The notes below the pieces were generated by a model, which saw only the letters and a list, made by a program, of their open reading frames with translations, made no database searches and had not been told where the DNA came from. Below, one piece after another: positions 1-8,968 of a DNA stretch of 54,996 bases. Every line of letters begins with the position of its first letter. The first letter of the stretch is position 1. Source of the stretch: Geobacter sp. (lineage in GTDB: Bacteria > Desulfobacterota > Desulfuromonadia > Geobacterales > DSM-12255); NCBI GenBank assembly GCA_016223015.1, contig JACRPV010000017.1, positions 1 to 54,996 on the forward strand, in the 5' to 3' direction. The translations under genes were made by a program, and so were the position numbers.

Positions 1-285
1 ACCTGACGTATCGGTGTTATCCTGAGCGACAGTCAGTAACAGTTGAACGGGAACAAGGGCAAGTGTATATGGAAATATCTTGATGAATGAACGTGTGAAG
101 ACTTGCATTGTCGGTATGTGTTCAGTTATTGGATTTACCGCTTCAGCCCTATTGTCTTATCCCCTTCCAGGGAGGCAAGCAGATTAAGTCCTTTCTAGAT
201 GAGGCGGTATTTTTGTTTACTGCTGCTTAGCTTGTCGGGAATAATCATGCAATTACTAAAATGCTGAGGACTCAACAATGGTTAC

Positions 286-2361
286 TCACATCCTCAAGTC
301 ATCCAAAAACTCCGATGGTACATCCCCGCTCGTCACCAGCAGATGATCCCGAGCACGGGTGCAGGCGACGTACAGCAGGTGCCGCTCGGTATCATAGACC
401 TCCTGAAGGTCAGCATCGTCAACGACTGTTTCGATACGTTCCTGAAGCGGTATGACTTCATCATCGCAGGCCATCACTACAACAACACGAAATTCCAGAC
501 CCTTGGCAAGATGCATGGTGCTGATAGATACCTGACCAACGGCTGTTTCTACGTGTTCATCAAGCACCTTGCCGACCAGCCCGGCTTTTTCCACGGCAGC
601 GCTAGCTCGGTCCAGTTCCGCTGCGGAGCGCACGAAAACGCCAATTTCGTGAGGATGTATCCCTTCACTTGTTCGGTCGGTAAGCCATTTCCCAACTGTT
701 TCGATTTCTTCTTCTGGCGTATGCAACGCTTCGACAGTTGGTGCAGGGCCGTTGAAGACTGACGTAGTTCCGCGTCTTTCTTCCGTATTACCGTCAACAT
801 CCGACAACTCAGGCCCCAACAGCCGATCGGACTGCATCCTGATCTGGTGTGAGGTCCGGTAATTGATCCGCAAGGTCCGGGCACGGCCGCGCACTTCAAC
901 CCCAAGCGCCTTCCAGGAAAAGGGCTGCTGGAAAATCCGCTGGCCAAGGTCGCCGGCAAAGAAGAGGCAATTGTGGTGTTCGGCACCCAGCGCAGCCAAG
1001 AAGCGTAACTGAGCAACGTTAATATCCTGAGCCTCATCCACTACGCAGAAGTCGAAGGGAGGATTCTTGCTCTCAACAAGACGGGTCGCCAACCGGCTGA
1101 AAATGTCGGCATGGGTAACCAGATTAGCGGATTTGAGCTTGGCCCGAACCTGCTCGAAGATCGACCAGAGCAGAAGCCGTTGCTGTTCCTGTAGCCGGGT
1201 TTTGCGCCCCAATCTGGCAACGTCGCGATACGACTCCCAGCTATCCAGTTGCCACGCATCAACAATCTGTTCCCATTCTGCAAGTAAAAAGCGCAGGCTG
1301 AATTTCTGTCCTTCGGCGTTACCGGCAGCCTCGGCAAGAAGCCGTTGCAGCTCTTCTCGGGAGACAATCTGTGGGCGGCCAAAATTCAACTCATAGAGTC
1401 GCTGGCCAATCGCATTCATGGCATGCACTTCCAGTCGTTCACCCAGACGGGGTTCATTGCTGAGCAGTCGCCGCATTTTTGTGCGTAATGCATTTGCCAG
1501 GGTATCGGAAAAAGTAGTGAGCAGTACGCGGGCATCAGGATTGGAGCGTGTCAGGAAAACTGCCCGATGCAGGGCAACGATGGTCTTACCCGTACCTGCT
1601 GAGCCTGAAACCCGTGCCGGGCCGCTATAGTCCCGCTCCACCAGTTGTCGCTGGGCCGGATGGAGAAAAACGGTCCACTTCTCCCAGGGAAAATCGAGCG
1701 CACGTTCCAGCTCTTCCACGTTGTTCATTACCCGGAAACGACGCTGGGCGTCAGGATGATCGAAGGGGCCACTGCCAACAGCCACCGGTTGTGGCTGCTG
1801 CGGAGTAACGCCAGTGGCTAAATCCAGTAATGCTTCAGCTGCCTCGCCGGGAAGATGCTCTGCCAGTATTAACAGGGTGTCTTCATTGGCCTGCCGTACG
1901 TCAGCCAGCCACTCTTCCGGCACACCGTAGCCGAGCAGGGTATCTGACGCGATATGGGCAAACAATGGCAGTTTAGGTTGGACCGGTTGCGGCGCTTCCA
2001 CATACCTGGGGATGGTGATTTCTTGCACCGTCTCCCGAATCTCTACTAACTGGGCCGCGCCGGTTCTAGGGTGAACCTCCAGCTTGCGTCGCACTGCCCA
2101 TTGGTAGGCTGGGTCATGGTGATCAACATAGCAAAGCAGCAGGCTTTCCGTCGTTTTATGAACTATTATCCGCAGGTCACTGCTGACCCTCACTGACCAG
2201 AAGTTCTTATCCCTGGCCTTGTCGAGTTTATGAAAGCTCATCCCAGGATTGGCCGGGTTCAGTTGCAGATCAAAGGCCGTGGTTTTCACGGCCTTTTGCT
2301 CTTCGCCGGTCAGTTTGGCGAGGCTGTCGGTAAATGTATCGGCAATGCGGAATTCCATCAT
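286..2361 (-). CDS. UvrD/REP-type helicase with N-terminal RelE/ParE-like fold domain
   Basis: 691 aa ORF; Walker A GSAGTGKT, VVDEAQD Walker B, C-terminal STMHLAKGLEFRVVVV and LLYVACTRARDHL motifs of UvrD helicases; N-terminal ~95 aa (FHKLDKARDKNFWSVRVSSDLRIIVHKT..LLCYVDHHDPAYQWA) looks like a RelE-family fold. Confidence 0.88.
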   Translation of the reverse strand: MMEFRIADTFTDSLAKLTGEEQKAVKTTAFDLQLNPANPGMSFHKLDKARDKNFWSVRVSSDLRIIVHKTTESLLLCYVDHHDPAYQWAVRRKLEVHPRTGAAQLVEIRETVQEITIPRYVEAPQPVQPKLPLFAHIASDTLLGYGVPEEWLADVRQANEDTLLILAEHLPGEAAEALLDLATGVTPQQPQPVAVGSGPFDHPDAQRRFRVMNNVEELERALDFPWEKWTVFLHPAQRQLVERDYSGPARVSGSAGTGKTIVALHRAVFLTRSNPDARVLLTTFSDTLANALRTKMRRLLSNEPRLGERLEVHAMNAIGQRLYELNFGRPQIVSREELQRLLAEAAGNAEGQKFSLRFLLAEWEQIVDAWQLDSWESYRDVARLGRKTRLQEQQRLLLWSIFEQVRAKLKSANLVTHADIFSRLATRLVESKNPPFDFCVVDEAQDINVAQLRFLAALGAEHHNCLFFAGDLGQRIFQQPFSWKALGVEVRGRARTLRINYRTSHQIRMQSDRLLGPELSDVDGNTEERRGTTSVFNGPAPTVEALHTPEEEIETVGKWLTDRTSEGIHPHEIGVFVRSAAELDRASAAVEKAGLVGKVLDEHVETAVGQVSISTMHLAKGLEFRVVVVMACDDEVIPLQERIETVVDDADLQEVYDTERHLLYVACTRARDHLLVTSGDVPSEFLDDLRM

Positions 2362-2400
2362 TCCATCCTTATCCGCGGTTTCTTTTATGAATTTAGGGCA

Positions 2401-3135
2401 TCAATGAGCAAGGGCATTGTCCAAGGCCCGATCAAGTTCAAAGCGAAAAGCATCAAAACTCGGCATACCAATACGACCGGGATCAATACGTCCTTCACGA
2501 ACCCACTCTGCAAGGTCTTCTGAAGACACTTGATCTCCTATAATTGCAGCAAGTTGCCTCTTTAATGAAATCGGGCTTGCATCGTTCCCCGATTCCTCTT
2601 CGAGGGCAGTACAGTGTGTATATGGATTATCCTTCAGAGCGCACATTAGCCATGCTTCTGATTTTGGTTTTGGCACCATCGGAGCGCCACGTTCAAACTC
2701 AGCATCCTTAAATCCATGAACAATGGAGTTAAACTTGTCTTTCCACAAACTGCGTGTAGACGAGTTGCTACCATCCGAATCCCGGAACAAAACGGTAACT
2801 ACTGGGCATTCACGTTCAGTTTCCAATTCCTTGGCCATAACTCCAAGTGCTTGAGCATTTTTTCTAAAGTAAATTGTATCCGTTTTAACTTTTTCACCAG
2901 GCAACCGTAGCGAACGAATTGCAGAGATACTTTTGCTTCTTACTGCCACTTCATGTTCACCAACAAACCGCACTGACCCATTATCAATAAGAGAGTAGTT
3001 AAGTTTTTGTTCTGCCAGTTGATCAATTATTACCGCCATTGGACCTGCTTTAAATTGAGCACCTTCACAGGGAGGGACTCCACCATAACAAGTTCCAATA
3101 TCACTTGGCCCTTCTCCACTCAGCAGCAACATCAT
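2401..3135 (-). CDS. DUF4276/TOPRIM-like protein, partner of adjacent AAA ATPase
   Basis: 244 aa; N-terminal LLLSGEGPSD.GTC acidic motif and PKPKSEAWLMCALK motif typical of DUF4276-like proteins; 4-bp overlap with upstream ATPase gene. Confidence 0.65.
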   Translation of the reverse strand: MMLLLSGEGPSDIGTCYGGVPPCEGAQFKAGPMAVIIDQLAEQKLNYSLIDNGSVRFVGEHEVAVRSKSISAIRSLRLPGEKVKTDTIYFRKNAQALGVMAKELETERECPVVTVLFRDSDGSNSSTRSLWKDKFNSIVHGFKDAEFERGAPMVPKPKSEAWLMCALKDNPYTHCTALEEESGNDASPISLKRQLAAIIGDQVSSEDLAEWVREGRIDPGRIGMPSFDAFRFELDRALDNALAH

Positions 3136-4292
3136 TGCTGGGCACCTTCTTGGCAGAGATCGCGCACAACGTCTTCCAGATAGGTATCAACAAAAACCTC
3201 GCCCGGACCAAGGGAGCTGAGTTTTTTGGAAGGTACTGGCAAATCAAAAAAGCGCCTAGCCTTGGTTGCCCCCCTGGAATCACGATAGAGAAGAATCACA
3301 GATTCCTTGGCAACTTCATCTGGTAAATAATTCAAAATCATCGGGCTATGAGTAGTAACAACCACTTGCTGCTCAATTGAAATTAGCGTACTCACCAGTT
3401 TGCCAATAAGTTCAGGATTAATGCCGTTTTCAATTTCGTCGAACAGAAGAAACTTATGCTCTGTCTGTGTCTGAGCTAGCAAGGTCAGAATACGCAGCAT
3501 TCCATCATTAATATGTCGGGCATCCGTCTCCAAGGGTCTTCTACTGCTATCGAGATAATCTTCCCGTACCAATAGTTTTTTCCAACCATAACGAAGTGAT
3601 TTAATGTCCCATTCATTCACATGTGGGTAAAACTCGTGTAGCTTTTCTAATAGATGTGCATTTTGTTCACCCTTGAATTGAGCAAGAAACGCTGATAATT
3701 TTTCACCGCCTCTCCCGACATCATCAGCACTTTTTGAACTTTGACGCATCAAATGAGGAGAAAGCATTTCCAGCGACTTCAGACTTTGCATAAATTTCTT
3801 TAAGGCTATCAGTGATTCATGATGATGTTCATGGAGTTTAAGTTGCGAGAGCACTGACCCTTGATAAGCAAAGTCAATGGATCCCTGCCTGCGTTCAGGT
3901 AAATACAGCTGCCCATCAGAAAGCTTGAGTACTGTTGTGCCACCTCCAATTTTTACCACTTCCGATGTACAGCGAAGTAAGTTAACATTGAATAGGCCAG
4001 CCCAATCAACTTGACCAACATTTGGAAGTTCAAGTACCACCCTAAAGGTTATCAGCTGCTTCTTTAATAGTTTGCTCGTCAGTTCGGCCTTTTTCCAGTC
4101 ACGTAGAGCAAGCCATTCCTTGGTTTGTCCCGTCATTAGCTGCCCGACAAAATCGAACGCCTGAAGCAGAGTCGATTTACCCGCACCATTTAGACCAATC
4201 AAGCAGGTAAATTTTGTAAGTTGCTGTGGTTCTGGTGGTAACGAGAAATCCACTAGTGACTTAAAATTATCAATATAAAACGACTTAATCAT
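3132..4292 (-). CDS. AAA family (OLD/AAA15-like) ATPase
   Basis: 386 aa; IDNFKSLVDFSL..GLNGAGKST Walker A, LLFDEIENGINP Walker B, VVVTTHSPMIL. Confidence 0.85.
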   Translation of the reverse strand: MIKSFYIDNFKSLVDFSLPPEPQQLTKFTCLIGLNGAGKSTLLQAFDFVGQLMTGQTKEWLALRDWKKAELTSKLLKKQLITFRVVLELPNVGQVDWAGLFNVNLLRCTSEVVKIGGGTTVLKLSDGQLYLPERRQGSIDFAYQGSVLSQLKLHEHHHESLIALKKFMQSLKSLEMLSPHLMRQSSKSADDVGRGGEKLSAFLAQFKGEQNAHLLEKLHEFYPHVNEWDIKSLRYGWKKLLVREDYLDSSRRPLETDARHINDGMLRILTLLAQTQTEHKFLLFDEIENGINPELIGKLVSTLISIEQQVVVTTHSPMILNYLPDEVAKESVILLYRDSRGATKARRFFDLPVPSKKLSSLGPGEVFVDTYLEDVVRDLCQEGAQQ

Positions 4293-4468
4293 GCGTCACC
4301 TCAATTGGAAGAGTTTTGCATATGCATAACTTTCAGTTTCAATAAAGCTTCCCTAACTAATTTCCTTCAGTAGTAGCTGAACATTTCAATCAGTTTTACC
4401 ATATTCAGTTAAATTTATCGGCTTTTCAAAGTCGTCAACCATCACGCGACAAACTAACTTCCCAATTA

Positions 4469-6331
4469 TTAATCCTTATCGACATACTCTTCGATTAACG
4501 GGATAAAGCCTCGCCTACCGTGGTTTGCCCCCGTGAACCTAATTACATTTGTTGACTCGCCTATGTCGATAGGAGGGTCTTCATTTTCGAAAATGATTAC
4601 TTGGGCAAGCGGAAATTCCTTGGCTACCGACCGATAAAAAGCATCCTTAACATCCCGGCTGAATTCGCCTTCATCAGTATCAGGTTCCCTGTAAACAACC
4701 AAAGGAGAGTCGATTACAACTAGGCCCGGATGAGGCAATGATTCAATAAGGCATAACCGCATCAACGCGAGATTAAATGCGGCGTGAGCTATTGCGCGCA
4801 CCCCCTTCCCATGACTGGTACGGTCGCGGCCAGAAATCACTATATCTTGGTCTTCTTCACCGAATGTAACGCGACCGAGACCTGGAAATTGCCAATCTTT
4901 GAGCAAATATTCAATCTGTTGACAAAATGCTTCCGCCTCATCCGCTCCGACTTTTGTCGAGGTGCCCCCGGAGGGTTTTTCTGGCTTCATATTCGTTATT
5001 TCACGCAACAATATCGTAAGTTCATCTACTCGGCTCTGGATTTCAAGAGCACGTTTGTAGAGGTCTCTTTCTACTTGGCTGTCTCTCAACTTCTGCAAAG
5101 CTGCATTTACCCTCGGCTTGATCTGATCAGCCAGCTCAGTTGCTATGGTATTCAGTTCAGTCTGTTTCCTCTCGCAATCTGCTACAAGTCGAACAATCTC
5201 TGCATCATTTGATTCCCGTGTGGACTGCAGATCGGTTAGCAATATTTTGATTTTGTTTGCCTCAGCAAGAGACGCAGACGCCACATCATCTGGGGCAGCT
5301 TCTGGTCTTTGATGCGTGTGTACATGATACTCGGCTAAGGAACCACAAACCGGACAGCGTTCTTCCTTCATTTGGCCAAGCCGAACGCCAGCCTCTGCAA
5401 TTGTTTCCAGTCGTCGTAGATCGGAAACATACTGCTGCTGTAGAAGCTCAAATCTTTTCTGTAACTCGGTCAACACATCCTTTCGTGATTCCAATTGTCG
5501 CAGGTGTGTCCAAGCAGATCGTCGACGTTCTTCAATTATTGAAACGGTCTTTTGCTCGACTGCAAGTTCAGCTGACGCTAACGAAAACAAGGCGTCAACA
5601 CGAGCAAGATTTTGTCTCCACTCGGTCACACTGCCGTCAAGATTGAGCTCAACTGACCGCTGCCTAGCTCGATCTAGCAGTACCTCAATTACCTCAGCTT
5701 TGCCCTGTTGTTTCCCTCGGGTAATTTTGATGTCTTCCTTTGCAACGACGCTAGCGTCATCAACTCCAGACAATAATAGACGGAGAACAGAACTTTCTAC
5801 GGGTCGTGTAGAATAGCCACCTCGTAGAGAGTAAATCGGCGACAGCTCCCGAATGATGGTCTCTTCATTTACGAGGATCAGACGAGCAACGTCGCGAAAA
5901 CTGAGTGACCGGGTGGTTCCACGGCTGTTGGTGCGTATCTTTTTCCCTACCAGCCCTGATAACGTCAAAAGAAAGTTTGAGACAGTGCTTTCGTCTCCAT
6001 CTCGATGCTTTATCCCGAGAGTCAATCTTTCACCACTTTTTCGATATAGATTTACATCTCCACCCCTAATACCGCGCTCCAGGATGATTTCATCAGCCTC
6101 ATCTGGCGTGCGAAGACCGATCTGAAGTAAATCGTAGGGTTCTGCTTCAGGTATGGATTTTGGTGATGTGCTCGCACCAAACATGAAGTCGATGCACTGT
6201 ACAATAAAGGTCTTTCCAGTATCAGATGGGCCAGACACTACATTGAGTCCCGTCTTGAAACAAACCTCCGCCTTTGGCACGCCAATGCCAGAGAGTGTCA
6301 AACGCGTGATATGAAAACCACTTCCTGTCAT
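4469..6331 (-). CDS. ABC-three-component system SMC-like ATPase (DUF3732-type)
   Basis: 620 aa; GPSDTGKTFIVQCIDFMFGAS Walker A, central coiled coil with CPVCGS, LVVIDSPL Walker B; overlaps the middle-component gene. Confidence 0.8.
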   Translation of the reverse strand: MTGSGFHITRLTLSGIGVPKAEVCFKTGLNVVSGPSDTGKTFIVQCIDFMFGASTSPKSIPEAEPYDLLQIGLRTPDEADEIILERGIRGGDVNLYRKSGERLTLGIKHRDGDESTVSNFLLTLSGLVGKKIRTNSRGTTRSLSFRDVARLILVNEETIIRELSPIYSLRGGYSTRPVESSVLRLLLSGVDDASVVAKEDIKITRGKQQGKAEVIEVLLDRARQRSVELNLDGSVTEWRQNLARVDALFSLASAELAVEQKTVSIIEERRRSAWTHLRQLESRKDVLTELQKRFELLQQQYVSDLRRLETIAEAGVRLGQMKEERCPVCGSLAEYHVHTHQRPEAAPDDVASASLAEANKIKILLTDLQSTRESNDAEIVRLVADCERKQTELNTIATELADQIKPRVNAALQKLRDSQVERDLYKRALEIQSRVDELTILLREITNMKPEKPSGGTSTKVGADEAEAFCQQIEYLLKDWQFPGLGRVTFGEEDQDIVISGRDRTSHGKGVRAIAHAAFNLALMRLCLIESLPHPGLVVIDSPLVVYREPDTDEGEFSRDVKDAFYRSVAKEFPLAQVIIFENEDPPIDIGESTNVIRFTGANHGRRGFIPLIEEYVDKD

Positions 6332-6846
6332 GAACCCTCCTGAATATGCAGTACTGATTCCATCGCAAACTCAGCGCCCCATTCGCCAATGTGCCTGTCC
6401 GCCAACTGGTTCATTTCGTCGTCGGCCAGTGCGCCAAGTTCAGTAATCAGCCATGATGCCCTATCTCGGAGATGTTCCAAGTACTCAGAATCCAGCGCAT
6501 CAAGGAAAGCTGCTGATCGGTCGGTGGCAGCGAAATACACCCCTTGGTCTGTGTATCTACGTTCAAGAAGCCCCCGACTTTGGTATAGAAGCAACCCTTC
6601 CTCCAAAACACTACGCCGAACCAATAACTCGCCGCCCCGGTGTGGTGTCTGCGGATGAAGGCCCACAGGACCGCCAGGAATATCGTCTGAATGCACAACC
6701 AGGTAGTCAAAAACAACAAGCCGTTGCAGCGAATACCCGGCAGGAAAAGACTCGTTCAAAATAGCCAAAGCACGAAGCCCAATTTCAACAGGTCCATTGA
6801 ACGGGGTGCTGACACTCACTTGCTCGGCACTCGTCATTTCACCCAC
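6328..6846 (-). CDS. ABC-three-component system middle component (MC2-like)
   Basis: 172 aa; ALAILNESFPAGYSLQRLVVFDYLVVHSDDIPGGPVGLHPQTPHRGGELLVRR pattern; located between the ATPase and CTD genes with overlapping ends. Confidence 0.75.
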   Translation of the reverse strand: MGEMTSAEQVSVSTPFNGPVEIGLRALAILNESFPAGYSLQRLVVFDYLVVHSDDIPGGPVGLHPQTPHRGGELLVRRSVLEEGLLLYQSRGLLERRYTDQGVYFAATDRSAAFLDALDSEYLEHLRDRASWLITELGALADDEMNQLADRHIGEWGAEFAMESVLHIQEGS

Positions 6847-7910
6847 CTGACCTTCTTGTCATTTGCCAGCTGATGGCAGATACCTCCTCGATCAAGCACT
6901 GACAGTCTGGTGTTGAGCGCATGACCGGACAATTGAAGAGTCTTAGCCGTCTTAACGACTGCCATTACGCGGCGAAACCCATCCTCATGGGCTCCACGGA
7001 TCTCATCCTTGATACCACTGTGGACTTCTCCTTGAAGGATCTCAAATTCCCCTGGCGGCAATGTGTCACGCGAGAACACCCGCAGCGCTTCGGCGCTATA
7101 GAACTCAAGACGAGAGTCATCAAAATGCTCACGAACGTCAGGTTCTCCTGAAATGTCCCCAACTGCTGTAACATCCCGTTTCAAATGGTCGGCATATGCG
7201 TCAAGCAATTCACGGACGTAATTTGCCTCATAATCTGCAACAACTGCTGGCGGATGTTCAAATGATGATCTTACTGGAAGGCCACCTCCAAATCGTGCAA
7301 CATGCCAACGGGTCTTTGCGTGCTGTTCGATCAGCCTTAGCGGTGGGATCGCCTGAAAGATTGAAAAATCGAGGCTATTGATATACATCTTTAGTTGATC
7401 ATCCAATTCTACCGCTCCAGTTGAGCTTATACCGTTGCGGCAATACTTTTCCCAATTATCGAAGAGACCAGATCGAAGTTTGTCTGGTTTCTTTAAAAGA
7501 TTGGAGAGTCTGGTTCCGGCACCTTGTTGTGCAACGAAGTAGAAACGTCGAGGGTAGCTATAGTCCTTTCGATATGTGTAATAAACAAGCTTGCCAAGCT
7601 CTACCCATATGTCAGTCGGTGTTAAGCCATCTTTATAGTGCTTGCATTGATAGTTGTCCCAAACACTGCTGTCATTTTTGTCGTATGCAATAATGTCCCG
7701 CCCCATGTCTCCTGCGCCACCGCACCGTTCAACGAGGCCATAGTCATCGGTAAGCGAATGAGCCCATTCGAGAACAAATTCTTCCCATTGCCTGTCACTG
7801 AAGATCCGGATGCGCTCTATTGCCGGAATAGGGAGTCCCGTTACCACAAAATCTGCTGGCACTCCTGTTGGTGATGAAGGCTCTGTCAGCGGTCCTGTTT
7901 TGGTCGTCAT
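6834..7910 (-). CDS. ABC-three-component system effector: Mrr-like restriction endonuclease N-terminus + ABC-3C C-terminal domain
   Basis: 358 aa; N-terminal FVLEWAHSL..VERCGGAGDMGRDIIAY..DNYQCKHYKD (D-x(n)-QxK nuclease signature). Confidence 0.75.
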   Translation of the reverse strand: MTTKTGPLTEPSSPTGVPADFVVTGLPIPAIERIRIFSDRQWEEFVLEWAHSLTDDYGLVERCGGAGDMGRDIIAYDKNDSSVWDNYQCKHYKDGLTPTDIWVELGKLVYYTYRKDYSYPRRFYFVAQQGAGTRLSNLLKKPDKLRSGLFDNWEKYCRNGISSTGAVELDDQLKMYINSLDFSIFQAIPPLRLIEQHAKTRWHVARFGGGLPVRSSFEHPPAVVADYEANYVRELLDAYADHLKRDVTAVGDISGEPDVREHFDDSRLEFYSAEALRVFSRDTLPPGEFEILQGEVHSGIKDEIRGAHEDGFRRVMAVVKTAKTLQLSGHALNTRLSVLDRGGICHQLANDKKVRWVK

Positions 7911-7966
7911 GACATTGATTCTCCAGCGAGAGAGTTATTAGCTACATTTGGCGCCGAATCACCTCA

Positions 7967-8968
7967 TCAAACAAGTACACGCTTTCGATCCAATCCGAAG
8001 AAATCGGCAAGGACACCAAGCAATGACTGAACTGTTGAGGGCAAGGATGAAGGCATCGGCACTTCTATTCTGAACGCCGCAGCTTCAAGTTCGCGGGCTG
8101 TCTCAAAGAGCCCGCTCTGGGTTGCGGACTTCGAGAAGTACTCTTGCTGGCTGAGTTCGTGTTCTATAGTATCTGCGAGTCCGGGTTGTGAGACAACGCT
8201 ACCCACCAATGCAGCGGCCATTCGCCCAACCTTTTCTGTGAATGCTTTTCCTGCAACACCATATCTAAAGCCGCTGTCAAGAAGCACTCGTCGCTGTTCC
8301 TGTTCAATCGCTACATGCTCTCTCAAGATGAAATCGACTGAGACAAGGAAGTATGCACCTGTTACGTATACCATCCTCCAAGCAGGTGCAGGATTTGACA
8401 ACGATTCTTGTAATTGACCTAGGAAATACCCTATATCGTCAAGCCAAGCATTGCAGCCATCGAATGTAAGCGAGTCAAGAACACGTGATTTATTAGCTTC
8501 ATAACGTCCTCTCCAGTCGCCACCTAACTTACCTAAAGATGCTTGATCAAGCTGACTCAGAAGTTGCTCTTCAGAAATTCTCTGTAAATGGCTCCTGCTG
8601 CTGTGCGTAAGCCGGCTGAGAAATCTACCATCAAGCACCTTCACTTGATGCTGTAGACCAAACTCTCGTACGTCGGGTCTAACGTCAGTTGTAGCGACAA
8701 TACATCCATCAAGGTTTAATACTGATTGAAGTCCCTTTGCCCAAAATATTCTTTCCAATGCCTGTGGCGTTTTCTTGTTCTTGATGTCAACATTCAATCT
8801 CTCACGACTTAGGGCTGAGCTCCTCCCATAGAGCCACAAATCAATATCTGTCACATCGAATCGATTGAATCTGAATTTACTCCCTCTAATTACGAAGTAA
8901 CCAATACTCAGGAAATAGTTTCTGAGTGCCTCCTCAGCAGCAGGCCCCTTTAAGAGTTGTTCGCTCAT
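7967..8968 (-). CDS. Uncharacterised protein with PD-(D/E)xK nuclease-like N-terminus
   Basis: 333 aa; ALRNYFLSIGYFVIRGSKFRFNRFDVTDIDLWLYG...LNVDIKNKKTPQALERIFWAKGL; 4-bp overlap with preceding gene. Confidence 0.6.
   Translation of the reverse strand: MSEQLLKGPAAEEALRNYFLSIGYFVIRGSKFRFNRFDVTDIDLWLYGRSSALSRERLNVDIKNKKTPQALERIFWAKGLQSVLNLDGCIVATTDVRPDVREFGLQHQVKVLDGRFLSRLTHSSRSHLQRISEEQLLSQLDQASLGKLGGDWRGRYEANKSRVLDSLTFDGCNAWLDDIGYFLGQLQESLSNPAPAWRMVYVTGAYFLVSVDFILREHVAIEQEQRRVLLDSGFRYGVAGKAFTEKVGRMAAALVGSVVSQPGLADTIEHELSQQEYFSKSATQSGLFETARELEAAAFRIEVPMPSSLPSTVQSLLGVLADFFGLDRKRVLV

Noticed and set aside
1-285. Short ORF MNERVKTCIVGMCSVIGFTASALLSYPLPGRQAD in the left flank
   Set aside because: 34 aa with no support; region left as unassigned.
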